A stretch of DNA of 64,000 nt from Luteibacter sp. 9135 (GCF_000745005.1 NZ_JQNB01000001.1:1397001-1461000); one strand, 5' to 3'. Positions 47,300-56,633 are shown, numbered from the stretch's first letter. Numbers and translations are program-made. The notes: a model not told the origin generated them from the sequence alone.

Positions 47300-49759
47300 A
47301 TGAATCGAGTCAGGAGATACCACCCGGCGACGCTGTTCAGCGCGCTGGTCTTTGCCCTCTGGGGCACCGTCATGCTGTTGGGCGGCATCCGACTCTTCGG
47401 TGAGGGCGGCTCTGTCTATTACCTCGCATCCGGTGCGGTCACCCTGCTCGTGGCGGCCCTGCTGCTGTTCCGCGTGCGCCTCGCCGTGCCGATCTACGCG
47501 TTGCTGCTGATCGCGACTGCGGGCTGGGCCGTGTGGGAAGTGCGCTGGGACTGGTGGCAGCTGCTGCCCCGCCTGGATATCTGGTTTGCGCTCGGCCTCT
47601 GGCTGCTGCTGCCCTGGCCGCGTCGCGGGCTCGGCCGTGAGCGCTTCGATGGCCGTTCGCGTGGTACCGGCGGCGGCTTCCTCTTCGTATCGCTGCTCAT
47701 CGTGGCCGTCGTCGGCATCGTCGGCGCGATGCATGTATCCAACGACATGCCTGGCGAACTGCCCATGGCCGATGTGTCCGGACCGCAGGGCGACCGCGCC
47801 GCGCGGCCGGACGGCGACTGGACCGATTACGGCGGCTCGCCCTACGGCCAGCGCTATTCGCCGCTGACCCAGATCACTCCCGACAACGTCGGCCAGCTGC
47901 AGGTCGCCTGGAAGATTCAGACCGGCGATCGCCCGGGCCCGGACGATCCGACCGAGACCACCTCCGAGAACACCCCGCTGAAGATCGGCGACACCGTATA
48001 CCTGTGCACGCCGCACAGCAAGGTGATCGCGGTGAACGCCGCCACCGGTGAAAAACGCTGGGAATTCGATCCGAAGATCCAGAGCCCGGTCGGCTTCAAG
48101 CACTGGGAACACATGACCTGCCGAGGCGTGTCGTACCACGACGATGCCCGCTATGCGGCGGCCGTGATCCCGGCCCCGGCCACCACGGCGGCGGGCGTTC
48201 CCGCGGTCGCGTCGACGGCGCCGCTGCCCCCGTCGGCCATCGCCACCGCCACCTGCCCCCGCCGCCTGTTCCTGCCCACCGCCGATGCCCGCCTTATCGC
48301 GCTGAATGCGGACAACGGCCAGCCCTGCGGCGACTTCGGCCAGGGTGGCACGGTCAACCTCCGCGCCAACGTCGGCCCCTTCACCCCGGGCGGCTACTAC
48401 TCCACCTCGCCGCCTGCGGTCACCAAGGACCTGGTCATCATCGGTGGCCATGTCACCGACAACGAATCGACCAACGAGCCGTCCGGCGTGATCCGTGCCT
48501 TCGACGTGCATGATGGCCACCTGGTCTGGAACTGGGACCCGGGCAAGCCCGACGACACCACGCCGATCGGTCCGGATGGCGTCTACACGCGCAACTCGCC
48601 CAACGTCTGGTCGCTCTTCAGCGTCGATGAAGGCCTGGGCATCGTGTACCTGCCGATGGGTAACCAGACGCCGGACCAGTTCGGCGGCGGTCGCACCCCC
48701 ACGTCGGAAAAATACAGCGCCGGGCTTGTCGCCCTCGACGTCGCCACGGGCAAGGTGAAGTGGAACTACCAGTTCACCCATCACGATCTGTGGGACATGG
48801 ACGTGGGCGGCCAGCCGACCCTGGTCGACCTGCAGACGGCCGATGGCATGAAGCCGGCCGTGGTCGCCTCGACCAAGCAGGGCAGCATCTACGTGCTCGA
48901 CCGCCGCGACGGCACGCCGATCGTGCCGATCCAGGAAGTGCCGCGTCCGCAGGGTGCGGTGCCGGGCGACCACACCGCGGCGACCCAGCCGCTGTCCGAC
49001 CTCAACTTCGCCCCACCGCAGGTGCGCGAGCAGGATATGTGGGGTACCACTCCGCTGGACCAGCTCTGGTGCCGCGTGCGCTTCCGCTCGCTGCGCTACG
49101 AGGGCATGTTCACGCCGCCGTCGCTGCAGGGCTCGCTGGTGTTCCCGGGCAACTTCGGCGTGTTCGACTGGGGCGGCGTGTCGGTCGACCCGACGCGGCA
49201 GCTGATGTTGATCAATCCCAGCTACATGGCCTTCCAGTCCAAGCTGATTCCCAAGGAAGAACTGGCCAAGATGGAACTGGGCCCGGCCAAGAGCGAGACC
49301 GAAGGCGTCAAGCAGGCCAAGGGCATTCCCTACGGCATCGAGCTCTCGGCGTTTCTGTCGCCGTTGGGTATTCCGTGCCAGGCACCGCCGTGGGGCTATG
49401 TCGCCGGCGTCGACCTGCGCAGTGGCAAGATGATGTGGCGCCACAAGAACGGCACGATCGTCGACAGCGCACCGCTGCCGATCCCCATGCCGCTGGGCGT
49501 GCCTAGCCTGGGCGGCATGGTGACCACCGCAGGCGGCGTGACCTTCCTCAGTGGCACGCTGGACTACTACGTGCGCGGCTACGACGTGCGCACCGGCAAG
49601 AAGCTGTGGGAGTCGCGCCTGCCCGCCGGTGGCCAGGCCACGCCGATGACCTATGCCGACAGCAGCGGTCGCCAGTACCTGCTGGTAGTCGCCGGCGGTC
49701 ACGGTTCGCTCGGTACGAAGCAGGGCGATTGGGTCATCGCCTACGCGCTGCCCAAGTAA
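47300..49759 (+). CDS. gcd: Membrane-bound PQQ-dependent glucose dehydrogenase
   Basis: Oxidises glucose to gluconolactone in the periplasm and passes electrons to ubiquinone. 819 residues: five N-terminal membrane helices (about residues 10-145), then an eight-bladed quinoprotein propeller. Landmarks include DWTDYGGSPYGQRYSPLTQI, ENTPLKIGDTVYLCTPHSKV, DVHDGHLVWNWDPGKPDDT, YQFTHHDLWDMDVGGQPTLV, and the late SLGGMVTTAGGVTFLSGTL repeat, which are standard for Gcd. Requires PQQ; no pqq genes are in the window. A strong hairpin follows. Gluconokinase, which would use the product, lies 2.1 kb further on. Confidence 0.94.
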   Translation: MNRVRRYHPATLFSALVFALWGTVMLLGGIRLFGEGGSVYYLASGAVTLLVAALLLFRVRLAVPIYALLLIATAGWAVWEVRWDWWQLLPRLDIWFALGLWLLLPWPRRGLGRERFDGRSRGTGGGFLFVSLLIVAVVGIVGAMHVSNDMPGELPMADVSGPQGDRAARPDGDWTDYGGSPYGQRYSPLTQITPDNVGQLQVAWKIQTGDRPGPDDPTETTSENTPLKIGDTVYLCTPHSKVIAVNAATGEKRWEFDPKIQSPVGFKHWEHMTCRGVSYHDDARYAAAVIPAPATTAAGVPAVASTAPLPPSAIATATCPRRLFLPTADARLIALNADNGQPCGDFGQGGTVNLRANVGPFTPGGYYSTSPPAVTKDLVIIGGHVTDNESTNEPSGVIRAFDVHDGHLVWNWDPGKPDDTTPIGPDGVYTRNSPNVWSLFSVDEGLGIVYLPMGNQTPDQFGGGRTPTSEKYSAGLVALDVATGKVKWNYQFTHHDLWDMDVGGQPTLVDLQTADGMKPAVVASTKQGSIYVLDRRDGTPIVPIQEVPRPQGAVPGDHTAATQPLSDLNFAPPQVREQDMWGTTPLDQLWCRVRFRSLRYEGMFTPPSLQGSLVFPGNFGVFDWGGVSVDPTRQLMLINPSYMAFQSKLIPKEELAKMELGPAKSETEGVKQAKGIPYGIELSAFLSPLGIPCQAPPWGYVAGVDLRSGKMMWRHKNGTIVDSAPLPIPMPLGVPSLGGMVTTAGGVTFLSGTLDYYVRGYDVRTGKKLWESRLPAGGQATPMTYADSSGRQYLLVVAGGHGSLGTKQGDWVIAYALPK

Positions 49760-49767
49760 CCCCGTGT

Positions 49768-49810
49768 CGATGCATCGGCCGCTATCTGTTCGATAGCGAC
49801 CGATGCATCG
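49768..49810. terminator. Large hairpin between convergent gcd and fsr
   Basis: CGATGCATCGG/CCGATGCATCG arms (49768-49778, 49800-49810) and an inner CGCTATC/GATAGCG stem give about 18 base pairs. It sits between the stops of two convergent genes, so probably ends both transcripts, though there is no U-run. Confidence 0.65.
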
Positions 49811-49812
49811 CC

Positions 49813-51033
49813 TCACGCCGTGGTGGCGCTCGCTTTCCGCGGGTCCGGCAGGAAGGCCGCCAGCAGGCCGATCAGCGGCAGGAACGCGCAGATCCTGTAG
49901 ACCGCCTCGATGCCGATATGGTCGGCCAGTTCGCCCAGCCCGGCCGCGCCGAGGCCACCCATCCCGAACGAAAAGCCGAAGAACAGGCCGGAGATCATGC
50001 CGACCTTGCCCGGTACCAGTTCCTGCGCGAACACCACGATCGCCGGAAACGCCGACGCCAGGATCAGCCCGATCGCCACGGTGAGCGGCGCGGTCCAGAA
50101 CAGGCTGGCGTGTGGCAGCAGCAGCGTGAAGGGCAGGGTGCCCAGGATGGAGAACCAGATGACCCGCTTGCGCCCGAAGCGATCGCCCAACGGGCCGCCC
50201 AGCAACGTGCCCGCCGCCACCGCGGCCAGAAACACGAAGAGGTGCAGCTGCGCGTTCTGCACGGACACGTTGAAACGGTGGATCAGGTAGAAGGTGAAGT
50301 AGCTGGTCAGGCTGGCCAGGTAAACGTACTTGGAAAAGATGAGTGCCAGCAGCACGGCGATACCCCGCCGCGCATCCGCGCTACTCGCGGCGATCGATGT
50401 GGGCGTGCGCCCGCCGGCCGTCAGGCGCGACAGTCCGTGGTGCCGGTACCACTGCCCGACATTCCACAGTACGACACCGGAAAGCAGGGCCAGCAGCGCG
50501 AAGAAGGCCAGGCTCGACTGACCCCAGCGCACCACGACGATCGCCGCTGCCAGGGGCCCCAGCGCCTGTCCCGCGTTGCCGCCCACCTGGAACAGCGACT
50601 GCGCCAGCCCATGGCGTCCGCCCGAGGCCATCCGGGCCACCCGCGACGACTCCGGGTGGAACACCGATGAACCCATGCCGAGCAACCCGGCACCGACGAG
50701 CAGCATCGGGTACGTGTGCGCCGCGGACAACACCAGCAGCCCGGCGAGGGAGAACAGCGTGCCGCCGGGCAGTGCCATGGGTGTCGGCCGGCGGTCGGCA
50801 TAGAGGCCCACCAGCGGCTGCAGGATCGAGGCGGTGATCTGGTAGGTGAGGGTGATCAGGCCGATCTGGCCGAAGTCCAGGTGGAAACCGGCCTTCAGGC
50901 CCGGATAGATGGCGGGCAGCAGCGACTGCATCATGTCGTTGAGCAGGTGGCAGAAGCTGATGGCGAAGATGACGCCGTAGACGGTCGGATCGGTGCGCGG
51001 CGAGGTCGACGCGGCACGGGCAGGCGCTTGCAT
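49813..51033 (-). CDS. fsr: MFS efflux transporter, fosmidomycin-resistance (Fsr) type
   Basis: 12-helix major-facilitator exporter of 406 residues. Similarity to E. coli Fsr is clear along its length: AISFCHLLNDMMQSLLPAIY, GSSVFHPESSRVARMASGGR, HGLAQSLFQVGGN, LLLALIFSKYVYLAS-like (here VLLALIFSKYVYLASL), LHLFVFLAAVAAGTLLGGPL and SGLFFGFSFGMGGLGAAGLG. In E. coli Fsr gives fosmidomycin resistance; the natural substrate is not established. ATG 51033 has AGGA upstream and a 15-residue lead. Divergent from an AraC-type regulator gene 70 bases away. Confidence 0.93.
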   Translation of the reverse strand: MQAPARAASTSPRTDPTVYGVIFAISFCHLLNDMMQSLLPAIYPGLKAGFHLDFGQIGLITLTYQITASILQPLVGLYADRRPTPMALPGGTLFSLAGLLVLSAAHTYPMLLVGAGLLGMGSSVFHPESSRVARMASGGRHGLAQSLFQVGGNAGQALGPLAAAIVVVRWGQSSLAFFALLALLSGVVLWNVGQWYRHHGLSRLTAGGRTPTSIAASSADARRGIAVLLALIFSKYVYLASLTSYFTFYLIHRFNVSVQNAQLHLFVFLAAVAAGTLLGGPLGDRFGRKRVIWFSILGTLPFTLLLPHASLFWTAPLTVAIGLILASAFPAIVVFAQELVPGKVGMISGLFFGFSFGMGGLGAAGLGELADHIGIEAVYRICAFLPLIGLLAAFLPDPRKASATTA

Positions 51034-51103
51034 GGGCGGTCCTGGGAACAGGGAAACGCCATGAGAACACGCCATCCCGGTGGCCCGCGCTAGGATATGG
51101 GTC

Positions 51104-51892
51104 ATGGATAGTGGAGATCGGGACAATCCGCACATTCCCTATCGGGACTTCCACGACGAGGCATCGCGCCCCGTCCTGTCCCGGGGCCACGACTACCCGT
51201 CGTCGTACGAACTGCAGGCGCATCGCCATCGGCGCGGCCAGCTGCTCTATGCCTCCACGGGCACGCTGGCTGTCACCACGCCGCAGGGGTCGTGGCTGGC
51301 CCCCTCGGAGCGTGCCGTGTGGATTCCGGCGACCACGCCCCATGCCGTCCGGATGATCGGTACGGTCAGCACGCGCAGCGTGTATGTCGACCGCGTGGTC
51401 GCCGAGCCGCTGGGTGATACGTGCCGCGTGATTGCCGTATCCCCGTTGTTGCGCGCGCTGCTGGTCGCCGCGGTGGACGTTCCCCCGGCGTACGACTTCG
51501 ACGGTCGGGATGGCATGCTGATGGCACTGCTGGTGGCCGAGGTGGCGCGCGCCGCGACCATCCCGCTGGCGCTGCCCTTGCCGACCGATCGGCGACTCGC
51601 CTCACGTTGCTCGCACTTCCTGGAGCAGCCGCGCATGACGGAGAGCATCGACCACTGGGCTGCCGGGCTCGGCATGCATCGGCGCAGCTTCACCCGGCTG
51701 TTCCGTCGCGAGACGGGGATGAGTTTCGCGCAGTGGCGACAGCAGGCGTGCCTGCTGGCCGCGCTGCCCCGGCTCGGCGCAGGCGAGGCCGTTACCGCCG
51801 TGGCGCTGGACCTGGGCTACGAAAGTCCGGCGAGTTTCTCGACGATGTTCCGCCGTGCGCTCGGCAGGCCGCCGACCTTCTACCGCGCCTGA
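51104..51892 (+). CDS. AraC-family transcriptional regulator with cupin domain
   Basis: 262 residues. Cupin-like sensor domain at about residues 25-110 (YELQAHRHRRGQLLYASTG, LAPSERAVWIPATTPHAVRM) and two helix-turn-helix motifs at the C-terminus (about 160-255: IDHWAAGLGMHRRSFTRLFR, VTAVALDLGYESPASFSTMF). It resembles NimR-type regulators that control a divergent MFS gene. It is divergent from the fsr-type exporter, so is likely its regulator. Confidence 0.9.
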   Translation: MDSGDRDNPHIPYRDFHDEASRPVLSRGHDYPSSYELQAHRHRRGQLLYASTGTLAVTTPQGSWLAPSERAVWIPATTPHAVRMIGTVSTRSVYVDRVVAEPLGDTCRVIAVSPLLRALLVAAVDVPPAYDFDGRDGMLMALLVAEVARAATIPLALPLPTDRRLASRCSHFLEQPRMTESIDHWAAGLGMHRRSFTRLFRRETGMSFAQWRQQACLLAALPRLGAGEAVTAVALDLGYESPASFSTMFRRALGRPPTFYRA

Positions 51893-51905
51893 AGGCCGGG
51901 CCGGC

Positions 51906-52421
51906 TCATCGGCCGATGGCGCCCGCGCCGCTGTCGCATCCCGACCGGATCACGCCTTCGATGGCCTCGGCGGGCGGCAGGCCCACGTCGACCCACAGGG
52001 CTTCTTCCCGCGAGGGTTCTTCCAGCGTCGCCAGCTGGCTGTCCAGCAGGGTCGGATCGAAGAAGTGGCCACTGCGGTGGCCGAGGCGCTCGGCCAGCAG
52101 GGCGCGGGATGCGTGCAGGTAGACGAAGCGCACATCGCCATGCGTCCCGCGAAGGACATCGCGATAGCGATGCTTCAGGGCCGAGCACGCCAGCACCATC
52201 GACTCGCCGCTGGCCCGGTGCTGGTCCATCGTGGCGACGATCGCTTCCAGCCACGGTTTGCGGTCGGCATCGTCGAGGGGAATGCCGCGTGCCATCTTGT
52301 CGCGATTGGCCTGCGGGTGAAGCGCATCGGCATCGACGAACGGCTGGCCCAGCCGCATGGCCAGGCCTTCGCCGATCGTGCTCTTGCCGCTGCCGGAGAC
52401 GCCCATGACGATGGTGATCAT
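51906..52421 (-). CDS. gntK: Gluconokinase
   Basis: Phosphorylates gluconate to 6-phosphogluconate; 171 residues, normal size. Walker A MGVSGSGKST at residues 6-15, FVDADALHPQANRDKMARGI for gluconate binding, LDDADRKPWL and LACSALKHRYRDVLRG are the family signatures, and HFFDPTLLDSQLATLEEP is the C-terminal motif. Fits metabolically with periplasmic glucose oxidation by Gcd in the same window. Convergent with the AraC gene, divergent from the aldolase gene. Confidence 0.94.
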   Translation of the reverse strand: MITIVMGVSGSGKSTIGEGLAMRLGQPFVDADALHPQANRDKMARGIPLDDADRKPWLEAIVATMDQHRASGESMVLACSALKHRYRDVLRGTHGDVRFVYLHASRALLAERLGHRSGHFFDPTLLDSQLATLEEPSREEALWVDVGLPPAEAIEGVIRSGCDSGAGAIGR

Positions 52422-52508
52422 ACGGCCATGATGCCGCGGTGCCGGCTACGGATTCGTGAACGGCTCGCGTACCATCGGGAGCCCGATATCTCCTTGCGTA
52501 CCTTGCTC

Positions 52509-53522
52509 ATGAAAACCGTCGACCTGCGCAGCGATACCGTTACCCAGCCCTCCGATGCCATGCGTGAGGCCATGTGGCGCGCACCGGTCGGCGACGACGT
52601 CTATGGGGAAGACCCCACGGTGAATGCGCTGCAGGAACGCCTCGCCGGCGAGTTGGGGTTTGCGGCCGCGCTGTTCGTGCCGACCGGAACGCAGAGCAAC
52701 CTGCTCGCGCTGATGAGCCACTGCGAGCGCGGCGACGAGTACATCGTCGGCGCCGACGCCCACACTTATCGTTTCGAAGGTGGCGGCGCGGCCGTGCTGG
52801 GATCGATCCAGCCGCAGCCCATTCCCCAGGCCGCCGACGGCACGCTGCCATTGGATCGGGTCGAGGCCGCGATCAAGCCGGTCGATCCGCACTTCGCCCG
52901 CTCGCGGCTGCTTGCGCTGGAAAACACCTGGCATGGCCGCGCGCTCCCCTTCGATTACCTGGCGCAGGCGCGTGAGCTGGCGACTCGCCGACATCTCGGC
53001 CTGCACCTCGACGGTGCACGCCTCTACAACGCTGCCATTGCCTATGGCCGGGCCGCCCGTGAGGTCACGACGGGCTTCGACAGCGTGTCCGTCTGCCTGT
53101 CCAAGGGCCTGGGGGCGCCGGTGGGTTCGGTGCTGCTCGGCGACGCTGCGTTGATCGAGCGCGCCAGGCGCTGGCGCAAGGTCGCGGGCGGCGGCTGGCG
53201 CCAGGCCGGCATGCTGGCCGCCGCGTGCATGTACGCGCTCGACCACCACGTGGCCCGCCTGGCGGAGGATCACATGCGCGCAGCCCGTCTTGCCGATGGG
53301 CTGCGTGCCGTCGCAGGGCTTGTCGTCACGGGCTGCCATACCAACATGGTGTTCGTCGACGTTCCGGCAGATCGGTTGAAGGGTCTCGCCGCGCACATGG
53401 CCAGGGCGGGTATACGGCTGAGCATCGGTTACCTGCCTTCGGTCCGCCTGGTGACCCATCTGGACGTCGACGACGAAGACGTCGAGCGGACCATTGCCGC
53501 GTTCGCGGACTTCGACTACTGA
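52509..53522 (+). CDS. ltaE: Low-specificity L-threonine aldolase
   Basis: PLP enzyme that cleaves threonine/allo-threonine to glycine and acetaldehyde; 337 residues. It starts VDLRSDTVTQPSDAMREAMW, the family signature, with VGDDVYGEDPTVNALQERLA next; HLDGARLYNAAIAYG is the PLP-pocket Asp region, and VSVCLSKGLGAPVGSVLLG contains the Schiff-base Lys. ATG 52509 is correct, since the conserved start is immediately there. It ends by overlapping the convergent amidase gene by seven bases. Confidence 0.93.
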   Translation: MKTVDLRSDTVTQPSDAMREAMWRAPVGDDVYGEDPTVNALQERLAGELGFAAALFVPTGTQSNLLALMSHCERGDEYIVGADAHTYRFEGGGAAVLGSIQPQPIPQAADGTLPLDRVEAAIKPVDPHFARSRLLALENTWHGRALPFDYLAQARELATRRHLGLHLDGARLYNAAIAYGRAAREVTTGFDSVSVCLSKGLGAPVGSVLLGDAALIERARRWRKVAGGGWRQAGMLAAACMYALDHHVARLAEDHMRAARLADGLRAVAGLVVTGCHTNMVFVDVPADRLKGLAAHMARAGIRLSIGYLPSVRLVTHLDVDDEDVERTIAAFADFDY

Positions 53523-54295
53523 CGCGGCGCCATAAGTTTGCGTTGCAGCGAATAGAGGATGGCCGCATCGGTGGCGTCCAGCGCGGGCGACTCCATGCCG
53601 CGGTAGTGGCGATGGAAGGCGATGATGGCGTTGCGGGGATTGGACACGTCGTAGCCCACGAGCCGGATGGCGGCGAGGCTGTCGAAGCCCGTGGGCGCCG
53701 GCAGGAGGGTGGCATCGGGCCACAGGCCGAAGCCGTAGCGCGCCAGCGTGGCCCAGGGGAACAGCGCGCTGGGATCGTTCTTGCGACCGGGCGCGATATC
53801 GCCATGGCCGACCACGGCTTGCCGCGGGATACCCAGCCGCGACGTGATGTCGCCCAGCAGGGCGATCAACGCCTGAATCTGGGCGGGCGTGAAAGCCGAC
53901 ACGCCATCGTTGTCGATCTCGATGCCGATGGACGACGAGTTGATGTCCGTCATGTCGCCCCAGCGGGCCGCGCCCGCATGCCAGGCACGCCGGCTCTCGT
54001 CGACGAGCTGGTCGATACGCCCGTCCATCTCCACCAGGTAGTGGGCGCTGACCGGACCCTCGCTGTTGCGGGTGCGCAACACACGCAACGCCGCACCGGC
54101 ATCACCGATGGACGTGTGGTGCAGGACGATCAGCTGCGCCTTGCGCACGTTGAAGTTCGGCGAAGGCGTCCAGTGGGCAAGTGCGCTGCGTTGCGGCGCG
54201 ACGGCCGGTGCACCGGCACAGGCGGTGAGCAGCAGGGCAAGCGAAACGCCCGCTAGAGTGCGGGCGTGCCTGGCGAGGCGGTTGCGGTGGATCAT
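53516..54295 (-). CDS. amiD: N-acetylmuramoyl-L-alanine amidase lipoprotein (AmiD-like)
   Basis: 259-residue zinc amidase of the Amidase_2 family that cuts the lactyl-peptide bond of peptidoglycan fragments. Lipoprotein signal MIHRNRLARHARTLAGVSLA with lipobox LLTAC. Zinc ligands are in LIVLHHTSIGDA and VVGHGDIAPGRKNDPSALFP (His, and the second His-to-Asp part), and SSSIGIEIDNDG provides the Glu. A C-terminal helical tail is present as in AmiD. Its start overlaps the upstream small gene by four bases. Confidence 0.88.
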   Translation of the reverse strand: MIHRNRLARHARTLAGVSLALLLTACAGAPAVAPQRSALAHWTPSPNFNVRKAQLIVLHHTSIGDAGAALRVLRTRNSEGPVSAHYLVEMDGRIDQLVDESRRAWHAGAARWGDMTDINSSSIGIEIDNDGVSAFTPAQIQALIALLGDITSRLGIPRQAVVGHGDIAPGRKNDPSALFPWATLARYGFGLWPDATLLPAPTGFDSLAAIRLVGYDVSNPRNAIIAFHRHYRGMESPALDATDAAILYSLQRKLMAPRQ

Positions 54296-54732
54296 TCGGT
54301 GCGGAAATCACTACTGGTGATGACCCACTCGATTTCGTCGCCCACGTCGCCCACGTCGTTCTTCGAGGCGACGACGATGTGCAGGTCGACGCAATCGTGG
54401 CCCTCGGAAAGCCATTCGGTCTTCTCCAGGTCCATGTGTGCGTCCTTCAGGGCGGCGCGCAGCGTGGGCATGTCGGAGGGGAAAAGCGTGATGCCTTCAT
54501 GGGTGAGCGTGCCGCCGATGACCTCGATGTCGCACAGCTTGTCGTCGAGGAAACGCAGGCGGACCCATTCCGTGCCGCCGGTATCGGTGTATTCGTCCTC
54601 GTCGTCCCAGAGGGCTTCGCCGCCGGCCTTCCAGCCGAGGGCCTCGCGGAGCTTCTTGCGTGGCATGCCGAAGAAAATATCGGTGTCGCCGCGGCGAATG
54701 CCGCGACCCGGAATCAGTTCGCAATGGTCCAT
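54292..54732 (-). CDS. Small acidic cytosolic protein of unknown function
   Basis: 146 residues, not recognised. Strongly acidic, no signal peptide or membrane helix. Notable segments: DIFFGMPRKKLREALGWKAG near the start, WVRLRFLDDKLCDIEVIGGT in the middle, and a short DVGDVGDE repeat near the end. AGGAAC precedes the ATG. It overlaps the amidase gene by four bases (ATGA) and follows zapE by 90 bases, so it is probably co-transcribed. The size and acidity recall small immunity-type proteins, but there is no supporting toxin gene. Confidence 0.7.
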   Translation of the reverse strand: MDHCELIPGRGIRRGDTDIFFGMPRKKLREALGWKAGGEALWDDEDEYTDTGGTEWVRLRFLDDKLCDIEVIGGTLTHEGITLFPSDMPTLRAALKDAHMDLEKTEWLSEGHDCVDLHIVVASKNDVGDVGDEIEWVITSSDFRTE

Positions 54733-54822
54733 GGCGTTCCTCGTCAGGTGGCGCGGGATGCCCGCCCGTAAAGCATGAAGCTGCAAGCATGCGGCCTTCC
54801 AGCCGTCGCTGTCCACGGCGTA

Positions 54823-55938
54823 TCAGGGCTTATGGTCACGCCCAAGGTAGTCCTCGCTCTGCATCTCGATCAGCCGCGACTCGGTACGCCCGAATTCCGC
54901 ACGCAGTTTCGCGCCATCGTAGATCTCGGTGATCGGCGCAGCGGCCGAGATCACCAGCTTGACGTGGCGGTCGTAGAATTCGTCGACCAGCAGCACGAAA
55001 CGCTTGGCCTCGTTCTCGGTGAACACGGTGAACTGCGGCACGCCGGACAGGATGACCGTGGGATACGTCTTCGCCAGTTCGATGTAATCGGCGACGGCGC
55101 GCGGGCCCTCGCACAGGGCGGCAAAATCGAACCAGACGATGGTGTCGGCGCGCTTGCGCACGGGAATGTCGCGCCCGTTGATGGCGATGTCGCCCCCTTC
55201 CACCGTGTCGCCCTGCGCCTGCGTGGAAAAGATCCGCGCCAGGGAAAGCTCGGCCTCGACGCCCGGGGGCACCAGGTACACCGAGGCCTGGCTGAGCGCG
55301 CGCAGGCGCCAGTCGCGCGGCGAGACCATCTCGTGCACGACGCAATGTGCCTCGATGGCCGCGATGACGGGCAGGAAGCGGGCACGCTGCAGGCCGTCGC
55401 GGTACAGGCCCGGGGGCGGCGTGTTGGAGGTGGTGACCAGCGCGACGCCGCGCGCGAACAGGCCGTCGAGCAGGCCGGCGAGGATCATCGCGTCGCCGAT
55501 GTCGGAGACGAGGAACTCGTCGAGGCAGAGCACGCGGCATTTCAGTGCGATCCGTTCGGCCACTTCGTCCAGGGGGTTCTGGCGCTCGCCCAGGTCGCGC
55601 AGCATGCCGTGCACTTCCAGCATGAAACGGTGGAAATGGCGGCGAAGCGCCAGGCCGGGCGCGAGGCTGGAGACGAACAGGTCCATCAGGAAGGTCTTGC
55701 CACGGCCCACGCTGCCCCACAGGTACAGTCCCGACACCGCCTGCCGCTGTTCGCTGGCCAGCATGTTGCGCAGGCGGCCGAACAGACCGCCCCCCGTGAC
55801 GGGCGCCGGCGCGCACAGTGCGGCATGCAGGCGGTCGAACTGGGCGATGACGGGCAACTGGGCGGGGTCCGATTCCCAGCGATGGCCCGCGATGCCGTCC
55901 CGGTAGCGCTCGCCGGGTGTCAACGCCGTGCAGTTCAT
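54823..55938 (-). CDS. zapE: Cell division protein ZapE (AFG1-like ATPase)
   Basis: 371-residue AAA-type ATPase that acts at the division ring late in constriction. Walker A GLYLWGSVGRGKTFLMD, Walker B RVLCLDEFLVSDIGDA, sensor region LVTTSNTPPPGLYRDGLQRA, and HFHRFMLEVHGMLRDL are typical of AFG1/ZapE. C-terminal FDFAALCEGPRAVADYIELA and FVLLVDEFYDRHVKLVISA are also family signatures. It overlaps the upstream hydrolase gene by four bases. Confidence 0.93.
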   Translation of the reverse strand: MNCTALTPGERYRDGIAGHRWESDPAQLPVIAQFDRLHAALCAPAPVTGGGLFGRLRNMLASEQRQAVSGLYLWGSVGRGKTFLMDLFVSSLAPGLALRRHFHRFMLEVHGMLRDLGERQNPLDEVAERIALKCRVLCLDEFLVSDIGDAMILAGLLDGLFARGVALVTTSNTPPPGLYRDGLQRARFLPVIAAIEAHCVVHEMVSPRDWRLRALSQASVYLVPPGVEAELSLARIFSTQAQGDTVEGGDIAINGRDIPVRKRADTIVWFDFAALCEGPRAVADYIELAKTYPTVILSGVPQFTVFTENEAKRFVLLVDEFYDRHVKLVISAAAPITEIYDGAKLRAEFGRTESRLIEMQSEDYLGRDHKP

Positions 55939-56633
55939 GCGGCGTCCGGCCTCGGCGGCCAGTCTTTCACCGCGTTCTTGATCGCGCCGCGCAGATCCAT
56001 CAGCCGGCGATGGAAGAAGTGACTGGTGTCTTCCATCCTCACCAGATGTGGCCGACGGTCTTCGGGAAGGCCGTCGATCCAGTCGTAGACGGCCTGGGGC
56101 TCGACGATCTCGTCGGCGTCACCCATCACCACCAGCCACGGGCAGGAGGGGAGCTCCAGGTCGGAGAAATCCCAGCCACGACCGGCGGCCGGCGGGGCGA
56201 TGCTGATAAGCGCACCGGCGTCCAGGCGTGCGGCATTGCGCAGGGTGACATAACTGCCGAAGGAGAACCCGGCCAGCCACAGCGTGGCGCCCGGGCGGGC
56301 CCGACGCGCCCAGGCAACGACCGCCGCGAGGTCGTCGCTCTCGCCGATGCCGTTGTCGAAAGGGCCCTCGGACGCGCCGACGCTGCGGAAATTGAAGATC
56401 ACCGTGTCCACGCCCGACTCGCGCAGCGACCGTTCGATCATGGTCACCACCTTGTTGTGCATGCTGCCCCCGTCGGTGGACAGCGGGTGGCAGATGACGG
56501 CAACGGCATGGCGACGATGTTCCGCGTCGCTAGGCTTGGCTTCGCATTCGAGCTTGCCTGCGGGGCCGGCCAGCGCGAAGCTCAGGGTCTCGTCCGGAAA
56601 ATGCTCCGGCGCTGTAGGTAGAAGTACGCTCAT
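55935..56633 (-). CDS. Alpha/beta hydrolase (YfdA/COG2945-like)
   Basis: 232-residue soluble hydrolase. CHPLSTDGGSMHNKVVTMIE near the start, FNFRSVGASEGPFDNGIGES, the nucleophile elbow LAGFSFGSYV with Ser, LVVMGDADEIVEP with Asp, and SHFFHRRL with His form a complete catalytic set. This motif order fits the COG2945 group of uncharacterised esterases. Start uncertain: GGAGGG lies only two bases before ATG 56633; ATG 56642 is the alternative. Probably first in the group with zapE. Confidence 0.85.
   Translation of the reverse strand: MSVLLPTAPEHFPDETLSFALAGPAGKLECEAKPSDAEHRRHAVAVICHPLSTDGGSMHNKVVTMIERSLRESGVDTVIFNFRSVGASEGPFDNGIGESDDLAAVVAWARRARPGATLWLAGFSFGSYVTLRNAARLDAGALISIAPPAAGRGWDFSDLELPSCPWLVVMGDADEIVEPQAVYDWIDGLPEDRRPHLVRMEDTSHFFHRRLMDLRGAIKNAVKDWPPRPDAA

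Noticed and set aside
47258..49816. 852-codon frame on the minus strand opposite gcd
   Set aside because: Composition is His/Arg/Gln/Gly-rich and motif-free, and the opposite strand encodes an intact glucose dehydrogenase.
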